14,710 bases of DNA from assembly GCA_027001815.1 (NCBI GenBank), contig JALTLT010000255.1, positions 1 through 14,710 of the forward strand, written 5' to 3'. Made by a program: the position numbers and the translations under genes. Under the pieces are notes generated by a model. It did no database searches. It had not been told where the DNA came from and saw only the letters and a list, made by a program, of their open reading frames with translations. The stretch is from Gammaproteobacteria bacterium (GTDB lineage Bacteria > Pseudomonadota > Gammaproteobacteria > JALTLT01). The stretch's first letter is position 1, and the number at the start of each line of letters is the position of its first letter. Below are positions 7,021 through 13,971 of this stretch, in pieces.

Positions 7021-8612
7021 GGTGAACTCTCCTCGCTGAACAGGTCCTGGTACCGCAGGGCGAGCTGCTTGCGGTCGATCTTGCCGTTGGGATTGCGTGG
7101 GAGGGTGGGCTCGGTGATCACCCGGAGGGGGACCATGAAGGCGGGAAGCCGCTCCCTGCAGTGATTCTGCAGTGCCTCCTCGTCCACCCGCTCTGCCCCC
7201 TCCGCGGGGGTCGCCACCACCACGATCGCCTGGCCGAGCTGGGAGTGGGGGAGACCGATCGCCGCCGCCTCGCCCACCAGGCCGGAGGCGTAGCACACCT
7301 CCTCCACCTCGGTGGGGCTCACCCGGTAACCGGAGGTCTTGATCATGTCGTCCTTGCGGCCGATGAAATAGAGGAAACCCTCCTCGTCCATGCGGACCGT
7401 GTCGCCGGACCAGACCGCGGTCTCCTCCAGCGGAATGCCACCGGGGCGTCCCGGTGCCGGGCGGAAACGCTCCCGGGTCCGTTCCGGATCGTTCCAGTAA
7501 CCGAGCGCCACCAGGGCGCCCCGGTGGACCAGCTCGCCCGGCTCGCCGGGGGCGCACGGGGAGCCGTCCTCGCGCACCACCATGATCTCGGCATTGGGAA
7601 TCGCCCTGCCCATGGAGTCGGGACGCCGGTCCAGCTCCTCCGGTGGCAGATAGGTGGAGCGGAACGCCTCGGTGAGACCGTACATGAGATAGACACGGGT
7701 CGATGGCAGGGCCTGGCGCAGGGCCTTCAGCACCTCGCCGGGCATGGCGCCCCCCGAGTTGGTGATGTAGCGAAGGGAGGTGACGGCCCCCTCCGGCCAC
7801 GGCAGGCGGGCGAGCTGCACCCAGAGGGGTGGGACAGCGGCCAGACCGGTGATCTGGTGGCGTTCCACCGCCCGGATCACGTCGCGGGGCAGGAGGTAAT
7901 CCATCAGCACCACGCTGGCACCCACCGTGAAGGCAGTGGTGAGCTGGCTGAAACCGTAATCGAAGCTGAAGGGCAGCACCGCCAGCAGCCGGTCCTCGCG
8001 CCGGTTCTCCAGATACTGGGCGACACTCTGGGCGCCGGCCACCATGTTGCGGTGGGAGAGGACCACCCCCTTGGGGCGACCGGTGCTGCCCGAGGTGTAG
8101 AGAATGGCGGCCATGTCCCCGTCGATGAGCGGAGGAGGTGCCTCTTCCGCTCCCCCGGCGAGGAAGGCGTCCCACTCCACCCTCCGGCGCGGCAGGTCGG
8201 TCTCGTCTCCATCGCCGCTGTCGGTGAGTACCACCGTGTGGAGATCGTGACAATGCTCCAGCGCCGGCTCGAGCTGGGCGAGCCGGTCGCCGCTGGTGAC
8301 CAGAAACCTCGCGTTGCAGTCCCTCAGGACGTGGGCGACCTGTTCGGGTTTCAGCAGGGGGTTGACGGGGACGAAGACCCCCCCCGCCCAGCTCGTGCCG
8401 AAGAAGGCCACCACCGTCTCCAGCCGCTTCGGCAGATAGATGGCCACCCGCTCCTGCTTCTCCAGTCCCGCCTCCAGGAGTCCTGCACCGAAGCGGCGGG
8501 TCTCGTCGGCGAGCTGCCGGTAGGTGAGCGCCCGGTCCCGGAAGCGTATCGCCTCGTCGTCCCCGCGGCATGAGGGATTGTGAAGGACCAGGTGGTGAAG
8601 CAGTGTGATCAT
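7017..8612 (-). CDS. AMP-forming acyl-CoA ligase, exosortase A-associated
   Basis: A 531-residue member of the ANL (acyl/aryl-CoA synthetase, luciferase) superfamily. It carries the ATP-binding loop YTSGSTGRPKG (172-182), SFDYGFSQL (216-224), the YGLTEAF A5 motif, and the C-terminal NGKIDRK motif with catalytic Lys511. It would activate a carboxylic acid as the adenylate and transfer it to CoA or, given the ACP at 3766, to a phosphopantetheine arm; the latter is inference. The start at 8612 (MITLLHHLVL) fits the family N-terminus. A reading frame continues upstream to 8783, but the added residues look like translated non-coding DNA, and neither start has a good ribosome binding site. It overlaps the decarboxylase start by four bases. 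In many exosortase A loci these genes are collinear with the ACP; here the pair is inverted. Confidence 0.9.
   Translation of the reverse strand: MITLLHHLVLHNPSCRGDDEAIRFRDRALTYRQLADETRRFGAGLLEAGLEKQERVAIYLPKRLETVVAFFGTSWAGGVFVPVNPLLKPEQVAHVLRDCNARFLVTSGDRLAQLEPALEHCHDLHTVVLTDSGDGDETDLPRRRVEWDAFLAGGAEEAPPPLIDGDMAAILYTSGSTGRPKGVVLSHRNMVAGAQSVAQYLENRREDRLLAVLPFSFDYGFSQLTTAFTVGASVVLMDYLLPRDVIRAVERHQITGLAAVPPLWVQLARLPWPEGAVTSLRYITNSGGAMPGEVLKALRQALPSTRVYLMYGLTEAFRSTYLPPEELDRRPDSMGRAIPNAEIMVVREDGSPCAPGEPGELVHRGALVALGYWNDPERTRERFRPAPGRPGGIPLEETAVWSGDTVRMDEEGFLYFIGRKDDMIKTSGYRVSPTEVEEVCYASGLVGEAAAIGLPHSQLGQAIVVVATPAEGAERVDEEALQNHCRERLPAFMVPLRVITEPTLPRNPNGKIDRKQLALRYQDLFSEESSP
7029..7034 (-). promoter_or_regulatory. 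RBS that decides the decarboxylase start
   Basis: On the minus strand GAGGAG lies eight bases before TTG 7020. It is inside the final codons of the acyl-CoA ligase gene. It supports the TTG over ATG 6987, whose nearest purine-rich run is about 24 bases away. Confidence 0.6.
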
Positions 8613-8731
8613 CGAATGGGAATAGTGGCGTTGACGGGTCGGGGTGGGTGAGTGATACTCGGATTCTATTGCAGTTCGGGCTGTCGCGGTAGTCGCCATA
8701 TTGCCCAGGCGGGGACGGTTCCCTCCATAGG

Positions 8732-8744
8732 GGGAGAGTCTCCC
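8732..8744. promoter_or_regulatory. 13-base palindrome, possible operator
   Basis: GGGAGA and TCTCCC flank a single central G. The centre is too tight for an RNA hairpin, so a dimeric protein binding site is the better guess. It lies about 120 bases upstream of the ligase start on the minus strand and about 95 bases upstream of the -24 box of the sigma-54 promoter, a usual distance for an activator site. This is based on position only. Confidence 0.25.
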
Positions 8745-8807
8745 GAAGGAGCGTCGAAAAATCTTACAAATGCCTCGGACCACTGCCGCGGGGTCCCGTT
8801 CAATCCC

Positions 8808-8825
8808 TTGTTTGAAGTAACAAAC
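8808..8825. promoter_or_regulatory. Short inverted repeat next to sigma-54 promoter
   Basis: TTGTT at 8808-8812 is mirrored by AACAA at 8819-8823; an overlapping pair, GTTTG (8810-8814) and CAAAC (8821-8825), is also present. It ends about nine bases before the -24 element. That is close for a classical sigma-54 enhancer, so it may be a repressor or IHF-like accessory site, or chance. Confidence 0.25.
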
Positions 8826-8833
8826 TTGCCTGA

Positions 8834-8849
8834 TGGCGCGGGATTTGCA
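8834..8849 (+). promoter_or_regulatory. Sigma-54 (RpoN) promoter
   Basis: TGGCGCG-GGAT-TTGCA matches the sigma-54 consensus TGGCACG-N4-TTGCA at all but one specified position. The invariant GG (8835-8836) and GC (8847-8848) are exactly ten bases apart. Transcription would begin near 8860, about 75 bases before the ATG at 8936. Sigma-54 promoters need an activator of the NtrC type. In exosortase/PEP-CTERM bacteria the PrsK/PrsR pair is the known such system, so control by PrsR is a reasonable inference; neither regulator is encoded in this window. Confidence 0.8.
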
Positions 8850-8924
8850 ATATTTCAGTAGGGAAGGGTCGATCCGGGCGGGGGGAAACGGTTGACCGTC
8901 ACGTCGATCCGAACGACCGAAATC

Positions 8925-8930
8925 AGGTGG
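8925..8930 (+). promoter_or_regulatory. RBS deciding the Tat-protein start
   Basis: AGGTGG lies five bases before ATG 8936. A GTG at 8927 in the same frame would overlap this site and have none of its own, so the ATG is preferred. Confidence 0.6.
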
Positions 8931-8935
8931 CTATC

Positions 8936-9505
8936 ATGGACTCCGAAAAACCGACGGGAACTCGCGGTGGCGACAAGGCCGCTGGCGGGGTCTCTGCGCG
9001 CCGCAGGCGCCTCCTCAAGGGAACGGTTGCCGCCACTCCCCTTCTGCTGACGGCCGTGAGCCGTCCTGTCCTGGGGGGAGGGGTGTGCACCCCTTCGGGC
9101 TTTCTGTCGGGGAACCTCTCCCATGCCACTCATCATCTCACCTGCGGTGGGCGCAGCCCCGGTTACTGGAAGAAAAACTGCCCGCACCACCATCGGAACC
9201 GCCTCTTCCGCGACATCTTCGTCGCCAACTGGCACGATATCCATGAAGACGACTGGACTCCCGACCCCGATCTCTTCACCGTCCTGTGGATGACCGGGAG
9301 CGAGGACCTTTACGAGTTCGGCGCGCACGCGGTCGCCGCCTGGCTCAATGCCGTGCAGCTCAGCGACTATGTCATGCGGGAAGACGAGGTGCGGGAGGTG
9401 GTGAACCAGGTGATCCTCTACGGCGCGTACACCGATCCCGTCTCGGGCCGGACCATGGATGCCGAGGAGACAGTCTACTTCTTCAGTGGCACCTTCGACA
9501 TCTGA
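8936..9505 (+). CDS. Predicted Tat-exported SPGYWK-motif protein
   Basis: A 189-residue protein of unknown function. Residues 20-28 (SARRRRLLK) form a twin-arginine-like motif, followed by a modest hydrophobic stretch (about 29-48) and a polar mature part, so export by the Tat pathway is likely, although no clean AxA cleavage site is seen. Early in the mature part are Cys51, Cys70 and Cys82 around CGGRSPGYWKKNC, then a His cluster (HHH, 84-86), a Trp/Asp-rich middle and the helical segment HAVAAWLNAV (131-140). SPGYWK followed by an AVAA-LNA helix recurs, as I recall, in secreted proteins of several phyla with no assigned function. It has no PEP-CTERM tail. It follows a sigma-54 promoter and precedes the PqqD/kinase/nucleotidyltransferase genes by 45 bases, which suggests that it is their partner or substrate; that is inference. 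Confidence 0.75.
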   Translation: MDSEKPTGTRGGDKAAGGVSARRRRLLKGTVAATPLLLTAVSRPVLGGGVCTPSGFLSGNLSHATHHLTCGGRSPGYWKKNCPHHHRNRLFRDIFVANWHDIHEDDWTPDPDLFTVLWMTGSEDLYEFGAHAVAAWLNAVQLSDYVMREDEVREVVNQVILYGAYTDPVSGRTMDAEETVYFFSGTFDI

Positions 9506-9550
9506 GCCGTTCGAGACGATTGTCCGCCCCAACCCCCCGGCCACCGTGAG

Positions 9551-9853
9551 ATGAGTGAGAGCGAGAGCGGTCTGGCATGGCAAGGGGTCTCCTCCGATGC
9601 CCTCTGCTGGCTCGAACTGGGAGACGAGGTTCTGGTATACCATTCCGGCTCGGGTGACACCCACCTGCTCGATACCCTCTCCGCCTCCGTGCTCCGTCTG
9701 GTATGTGATCGGCCCCTCACACTGGCCCGCCTCACGGCTCTTCTCGCCGATCGTCCGGGAATACCCCGGGACGAACTGGACGGGAGCGAACTGGCGGCAC
9801 TGATGAAGCGCTTTCGACGGCTGGGGCTCGTCGATGTCGTGAAGCCGTGCTGA
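9551..9853 (+). CDS. PqqD-family protein, HprK-linked (HPr-rel-A type)
   Basis: A 100-residue PqqD-like protein. The diagnostic pattern is an early two-strand region (DEVLVYHSGSGDTHLLDTLSASVLRLV, about 25-51) followed by helices and a terminal (R)LGLVDVV strand, as in the winged-helix RiPP recognition element of PqqD. Such proteins bind a peptide or protein leader and present it to a modifying enzyme. Its gene overlaps the downstream HprK-related kinase gene by seven bases, the arrangement known as the HPr-rel-A system. No peptide-sized precursor gene is visible; the exported protein just upstream is the nearest candidate client. The ATG at 9551 has only a weak, close GTGAG upstream. Confidence 0.85.
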   Translation: MSESESGLAWQGVSSDALCWLELGDEVLVYHSGSGDTHLLDTLSASVLRLVCDRPLTLARLTALLADRPGIPRDELDGSELAALMKRFRRLGLVDVVKPC

Positions 9854-10752
9854 CCTCGGATCTCTCCATCGGCCAGGTGACGGCGCTTCTCGCGGAGGGC
9901 CGGCTGGCGCTTCGCACCGGCCCTTTCCTGTTCAGGATCCGCAGCTCGATTCCCGCCATATCCCGGGGGCTGACCCGGCTCTACGCCCGGCACACCGTCG
10001 AGGTGGATCCCCCCTTTTCCGATTTCCACGTCTCACTGGAGCGTTCCGGCGGTGTGCGGTACCTGTTTCGCCCGCAGGTCCGCTTTCTCCTCGACGAATG
10101 GACACCTTTCAAGCCCCTGCCCCTGACCCAGGCCTTCGCCATGCTGGAGTGGGGCATGAACTGGTGCATCGCCAATCATGCTCACCACTACCTGGTCCTG
10201 CATGCGGCCCTGGTGGCGAAGGGTGATCGGGCGCTGCTCCTGCCGGGTGCTCCCGGCTCCGGCAAGAGCACCCTCTGCGCCGCGCTCGTCCAGCGGGGGT
10301 GGCGGCTCTTCTCGGACGAGCTGGCCCTCTTCGATCCCGCCACGGCGGAGGTGGTGGCCGTGCCCAGGGCCGTGGGACTCAAGAATCGCTCCATCGAGGT
10401 GATCCGGCACTTTGCTCCGGCGGCACGGATCGGACCGGTCGCCCGGGATACCGCCAAGGGGAGTGTCGCCCACATGGCGGTGCCGGAAGGGCAGGAAGAA
10501 GGGGGGGCTCCGGCGCGTGTCCGATGGATCGTCTTTCCCGCCTTTACCGAAGGAGCGGAGGAGCAGATCGAACCCGTCACACCGGCCCGTACCATGCTGG
10601 AACTGATCGAACACGCCTTCAACTACAGCGTGCTGGGCGAGAGGGGCTTCAATCTCCTCGGTCGCGTGGTCCAGGAGGCGGAGGGCTTCCGCTGCACCTA
10701 TGGGGAACTGGAACAGGTCGTGGAACGGATGGAGGCGTTGGCGGCGAAGTGA
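9847..10752 (+). CDS. HprK-related kinase A
   Basis: A 301-residue homologue of the C-terminal kinase domain of HPr kinase/phosphorylase. It has the LHAALV strand (118-123), a Walker A loop GAPGSGKST (134-142) and a Walker-B-like LFSDELALFD (154-163). The N-terminal 100 residues are specific to this group. HPr kinases phosphorylate Ser on a protein; related kinases in some lasso-peptide clusters (paeninodin type) phosphorylate a Ser of the precursor. Here the target is unknown, and I see no HPr or PTS gene nearby. The GTG start at 9847 lies inside the PqqD gene end (seven-base overlap); the stop overlaps the next start by four bases (GTGA). Kinase activity is likely from the intact P-loop but unproven, and the phosphorylase function cannot be judged. 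Confidence 0.85.
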   Translation: MLTSDLSIGQVTALLAEGRLALRTGPFLFRIRSSIPAISRGLTRLYARHTVEVDPPFSDFHVSLERSGGVRYLFRPQVRFLLDEWTPFKPLPLTQAFAMLEWGMNWCIANHAHHYLVLHAALVAKGDRALLLPGAPGSGKSTLCAALVQRGWRLFSDELALFDPATAEVVAVPRAVGLKNRSIEVIRHFAPAARIGPVARDTAKGSVAHMAVPEGQEEGGAPARVRWIVFPAFTEGAEEQIEPVTPARTMLELIEHAFNYSVLGERGFNLLGRVVQEAEGFRCTYGELEQVVERMEALAAK

Positions 10753-11828
10753 ACGCGGATCTCTCACTGCTGGTCGGGGCGCTTCGCGAACCCTCCACCA
10801 TGTCGGATCTCGGCCTGCCCGCCTGGGACCGGTTGATCCCCCTGGCACGCCGTGCGAACCTGCTTGCGCGCCTGGCATGGCTGGTCGGGCATCATCGCCT
10901 GCAAGTGCCCCGCGAAGTCGAGCCCCATCTGCGATCGGCGCGGTATCTCGCCGAACGGCAGCAGCGGGTGATCCTCTGGGAGGTGGAACAGATCGCTCGG
11001 GCCCTCGCCCCCCTCGAGTGCCCCGTGGTGCTGCTGAAAGGGGCCGCCTACGTGATGGCCGGCCTGGAGGTGGCGGGAGGCCGGCTGTTCGGCGACGTGG
11101 ACATCCTGCTGCCCCGCGAGAGACTGGACGAGGCCGAGCGGCTGCTCCGGTATGAGGGCTGGTTCAGTCAACACCACGACGACTACGACCAGCGCTACTA
11201 CCGCCGCTGGATGCACGAACTCCCGCCGCTGCGCCATCTCCGTCGCGGCACGGTTCTGGATGTCCATCACAACATCCTTCCCCTTACGTCGCCCCTCTGT
11301 CCCGATATCGGGCCGTTGGTCGACGATTCGCGGCCGCTGCCCGCTGCCCCGGGAGAGGTGCGGGTGCCGAGCCCCGTCGACATGGTGATCCACAGCGCCA
11401 CCCATCTGTTCCAGGAAGGGGAATTCGACAACGCCTTCCGGGACCTCGTCGATCTCCATCTGCTGCTCGAAGAGTTCGGTGCGGATCCGGGCTTCCACGC
11501 CGCGCTGCTGGAACGGACAGAACGGTTCGGCCTCTGGAGGCCGCTCTACTACGCCCTGCGCTATGTCCACCGCATGCTCGAGACTCCCATCCCCGATACC
11601 GTGCTCGAGGTTCTCTACCGCGAGGGCCGTCCCCGCGGGCGGGTGGCCATGATGGACGCCCTGTTCGGCCGGGCGCTCCTTCCCCTCTATCGGGTGATCG
11701 ACACCCCCCTGTCGGGGGTATCCCGGAAGCTGCTCTATGTTCGGGCGCACCGCCTGCGGATGCCGTGGCACCTGCTGATTCCGCACCTTGCCCGCAAGGC
11801 GATGAGAGGCAGGGAAGATGCCGTATAG
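10749..11828 (+). CDS. Nucleotidyltransferase-family protein (NTP_transf_5-like)
   Basis: A 359-residue protein resembling the uncharacterised nucleotidyltransferase family PF14907. It shows CPVVLLKGAAY (91-101), then GRLFGDVDILLPRERLDEA (111-129), whose Asp116 and Asp118 fit the metal-binding DxD of the polymerase-beta fold, and DVHHNI (171-176) as the likely third acidic site. The C-terminal half is helical. Homologues occur beside PqqD-like and HprK-like genes, including in lasso-peptide clusters, where they are suggested to extend a phosphoryl group with nucleotide-derived phosphate. The true start is GTG 10749, overlapping the kinase stop as GTGA; the open frame runs further upstream to 10299, but that part is a shadow of the kinase gene. 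The substrate is not known. Confidence 0.85.
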   Translation: MNADLSLLVGALREPSTMSDLGLPAWDRLIPLARRANLLARLAWLVGHHRLQVPREVEPHLRSARYLAERQQRVILWEVEQIARALAPLECPVVLLKGAAYVMAGLEVAGGRLFGDVDILLPRERLDEAERLLRYEGWFSQHHDDYDQRYYRRWMHELPPLRHLRRGTVLDVHHNILPLTSPLCPDIGPLVDDSRPLPAAPGEVRVPSPVDMVIHSATHLFQEGEFDNAFRDLVDLHLLLEEFGADPGFHAALLERTERFGLWRPLYYALRYVHRMLETPIPDTVLEVLYREGRPRGRVAMMDALFGRALLPLYRVIDTPLSGVSRKLLYVRAHRLRMPWHLLIPHLARKAMRGREDAV

Positions 11829-11863
11829 TCGACCCGGATCCCCTGTCCCGTGAGCCCGGACCC

Positions 11864-13006
11864 GTGAGAATCCTGCTGATCAACTACGAATATCCCCCCC
11901 TCGGTGGTGGCGCCGGCACCGTCAGTCACCACATCGCCCGTGATCTGGTCGCCCAAGGGCACCGGGTCGACACGGTCACCATGGGCTACCGGGGGCTGCC
12001 GGCGGTCCAGGAGGAGGATGGCGTGACGGTGTATCGGGTGCCCGGCCTGCGCCGTCACAAGGAGTACTCCAGTCCCCACGAGATGATCTTCTACGTGCTC
12101 TCCGCGGCCCGCTTCCTCGACCTCCATCTTCGCGATCACCACTACGATCTCTGCCACTGCCATTTCATCGTGCCCACCGGCGTGCTCGCCTGGTGGCTCA
12201 AGCGGCGTTACGGCCTGCCCTACGTGATCACCGCCCACGGAAGCGACGTGCCGGGATACAACGGCGATCGGTTCGGCTGGTTCCATCGCTTCTCGCCTCC
12301 TCTGCTCCGGACGGTGGCGCGGGGTTCGGAGGCGCTGGTCTCCCCCTCGCTCCACCTGTTGCGGATGATGCGGGAGAACATCGGAGAGCTGCCCCTCAGG
12401 CACCTCCCCAACGGCATCCGTTTGCAGCCCGATCCCGTGGAGCAGGGGATCCCCAAGAAACCGATCGTCCTGGCGACCGGTCGCCTGCTGCCGAGAAAGG
12501 GGTATCAGACCCTCATTCGGGCGGTACACGATCGCGGCCTTCCCTGCGAGGTGCATATCGCGGGCGACGGCCCCTTCCGTCGTCCCCTCGAGGAGCTGGC
12601 ACGGGGTTCGCGCACCCCGATCGTGTTCCACGGCTGGCTCGAGAAGGAGAGTGAGACGCTGCGGCGCCTCTACGAAGAGGCCTCCATCTATGTCCTGCTC
12701 TCCCGCTCGGAAAACGCCAGTATCGCCCTCCTCGAGGCGATGATGTACCGCGCCGCCATCATCACCAGCAATGTCACGGGCTGTCCGGAGACGGTGGGTG
12801 ATGCCGGCCTGCTCCTGGAGTGCGACGATGTGGAGGGGCTGGGCAGGGTGCTGGAGGAGCTGTGTGACGACCGCAGACGGCTCGAGGAGATGGCCAGACG
12901 GGCACGCCGGCGGGTCGAGGAGCACTACGACATCGTGCAGGTGGCCAGGAGGTATGGCGTCCTGTTCGAGGAGCTTCTCGACGGCGGCGGATCGGGGCGG
13001 TCCTGA
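11864..13006 (+). CDS. Family-4 glycosyltransferase
   Basis: A 380-residue GT-B fold glycosyltransferase of the GT4 type. The N-terminal domain opens with RILLINYEYPPLGGGAG (2-18), the acceptor-side glycine loop. The C-terminal domain has the donor-site strand ATGRLLPRKG (204-213) and the E-x7-E motif with Glu283 and Glu291 (SENASIALLEAM), which contacts the nucleotide sugar. It would transfer a sugar from a nucleotide donor to a lipid-linked or growing glycan at the inner membrane face, most likely for EPS or another surface polysaccharide. The donor sugar cannot be read from the sequence. Start GTG 11864 matches the family N-terminus; an earlier in-frame ATG at 11765 lies inside the preceding gene. 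Its stop and the next ATG share one base (TGATG). Confidence 0.9.
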   Translation: MRILLINYEYPPLGGGAGTVSHHIARDLVAQGHRVDTVTMGYRGLPAVQEEDGVTVYRVPGLRRHKEYSSPHEMIFYVLSAARFLDLHLRDHHYDLCHCHFIVPTGVLAWWLKRRYGLPYVITAHGSDVPGYNGDRFGWFHRFSPPLLRTVARGSEALVSPSLHLLRMMRENIGELPLRHLPNGIRLQPDPVEQGIPKKPIVLATGRLLPRKGYQTLIRAVHDRGLPCEVHIAGDGPFRRPLEELARGSRTPIVFHGWLEKESETLRRLYEEASIYVLLSRSENASIALLEAMMYRAAIITSNVTGCPETVGDAGLLLECDDVEGLGRVLEELCDDRRRLEEMARRARRRVEEHYDIVQVARRYGVLFEELLDGGGSGRS

Positions 13007-13863
13007 TGCTCATGCGCTTGCTTTCCCTTCCGGGGCGGCTGCGCCACACGCCGCTGGGCCGCAGTCGCCGGGTGGGCATGTGGCATGCGCGCTGGGTGCT
13101 CCTCCTGCATCCATCCGACGAGACGACGGTCGGCGAGTGGCGGATCCGGTTCGATCGGCGGGACCTGTTCATCGCCAAGAAGCTGATTCTCTACGGGGAG
13201 TACGAGCCGGCGGAAATGGCCCTTCTCGCGCGGGAGGTGAAGGAGGGCGAGACGGTGATGGACGTGGGTGCCAACATCGGCCTCTTCACCCTCCATCTTT
13301 CGCGGCTGGTGGGCGCCTCCGGAGTGGTGCACGCGGTGGAACCGGACCCCGACAACCTCCGTCTGCTGCGGGAGAACGTGTCGCGCAACCGATGCGGGAA
13401 CGTGCGCATCCACGACTGTGCCCTGGGAGTGGACGAGGGGAGCGCCGGGCTCTACCAGAGCCCGACCAATCGCGGCAATCTCAGCCTGGCGCCCCTGCAC
13501 GGGCTCGACGCCCCTCTGCCGGTACAGGTGGTGCGCGGCAGCCGGTTGCTGGAAGAGGCGGGCGGCAGCGCCTCCGTCGTCAAGGTAGACGTGGAGGGGT
13601 ACGAGCCCCAGGTGCTGGAGGGACTGCAGCCGTTCCGGCCGAGACTGATCCTCTTCGAGTATCACCCCCCCTATATCGAAGCGGCGGGAAGCGATCCCCT
13701 GCGGTTCCTGAAGGAGGTGGTCGGGCGGGGGTACCGGCTCGCCCTGCTCGAGGAGGGGGGCGAGCGGGAGGTCTCTCCCGAAGCGCTGCACGAGCAGGCC
13801 GCAAGGCACTGGAAGGAGGTATCGGTGGTGGCTCGTTACAGCGGTAGCCCGAAAGCAGCATGA
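13006..13863 (+). CDS. FkbM-family methyltransferase
   Basis: A 285-residue SAM-dependent methyltransferase of the FkbM family. The SAM-binding loop is MDVGANIGLFTLHLS (85-99), the acidic end of strand 2 is VEPDPDN (111-117), and the FkbM signature KVDVEGYEPQVLEGL lies at 193-207. FkbM enzymes O-methylate small molecules and, in EPS clusters, sugars or glycan ends. Its basic, hydrophobic N-terminal 35 residues may be membrane-associated; this is a guess. The ATG overlaps the glycosyltransferase stop (TGATG), so it is the last gene of this operon. Its final codons, SPKAA and stop, lie in the left arm of an inverted repeat shared with the convergent gene. Confidence 0.9.
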   Translation: MLMRLLSLPGRLRHTPLGRSRRVGMWHARWVLLLHPSDETTVGEWRIRFDRRDLFIAKKLILYGEYEPAEMALLAREVKEGETVMDVGANIGLFTLHLSRLVGASGVVHAVEPDPDNLRLLRENVSRNRCGNVRIHDCALGVDEGSAGLYQSPTNRGNLSLAPLHGLDAPLPVQVVRGSRLLEEAGGSASVVKVDVEGYEPQVLEGLQPFRPRLILFEYHPPYIEAAGSDPLRFLKEVVGRGYRLALLEEGGEREVSPEALHEQAARHWKEVSVVARYSGSPKAA

Positions 13864-13971
13864 AGCTGCCGGATGGATGTGCGTCTGGCGCGCCCGATTG
13901 CACCGCTCACAGGCTGCCGAAAAACGGTGTTTTTCAACAGCCTGTCGGCGGTTTCATGCAATTTTCGGGCT
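13846..13971. repeat. 126-base imperfect palindrome over two stop codons
   Basis: The outer arms at 13846-13866 and 13951-13971 match at 17 of 21 positions when one is reverse complemented: AGCCCGAAA, three variable bases, then GCATGAA. An inner pair, CAGGCTG-CC-GAAAAAC (13910-13925) and its inverse GTTTTTCAACAGCCTG (13929-13944), matches at 14 of 16 positions around a three-base loop. The left side has about 38 extra bases between its boxes. The arms contain the stop codons and last codons of both convergent genes, which therefore end SPKAA and SPKIA. The element may be a small miniature-transposon-like or REP-like repeat, and its inner hairpin could also slow transcription from both sides. 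I cannot tell whether other copies exist. Confidence 0.65.

Larger units (their letters stand above)
8613..8935. other. Divergent regulatory region, ligase / Tat protein
   Basis: No convincing gene lies in these 323 bases; a 69-codon frame at 8652-8861 has no recognisable features. The region is noticeably richer in A+T in its right half. It contains a strong sigma-54 promoter (8834-8849) pointing right, a short inverted repeat just upstream of it (8808-8825), and a 13-base palindrome GGGAGA-G-TCTCCC at 8732-8744. For the minus-strand ligase I see only a TAGAAT-like -10 box (plus-strand 8663-8668) with no matching -35 box. Confidence 0.6.

Noticed and set aside
7161..8573. A long plus-strand frame opposite the acyl-CoA ligase
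   Set aside because: Antisense shadow; the minus-strand frame has the full set of ANL motifs.
8613..8783. N-terminal extension of the acyl-CoA ligase by 57 residues
   Set aside because: No family similarity, and it would occupy the divergent promoter region.
8936..9505. PEP-CTERM sorting signal or lasso precursor in the exported protein
   Set aside because: The C-terminus (YFFSGTFDI) has no PEP motif, membrane helix or basic tail, and 189 residues is far too long for a lasso precursor.
9528..9541. CCCAACCCCCCGG shared with 3480-3492
   Set aside because: Thirteen bases of C-rich sequence in a GC-rich window; no further similarity on either side.
10299..10748. Upstream in-frame extension of the nucleotidyltransferase
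   Set aside because: It overlaps the kinase gene in another frame and is low-complexity; GTG 10749 forms a standard GTGA junction.
11735..12925. A 396-codon minus-strand frame opposite the glycosyltransferase
   Set aside because: Antisense shadow with no recognisable domain.
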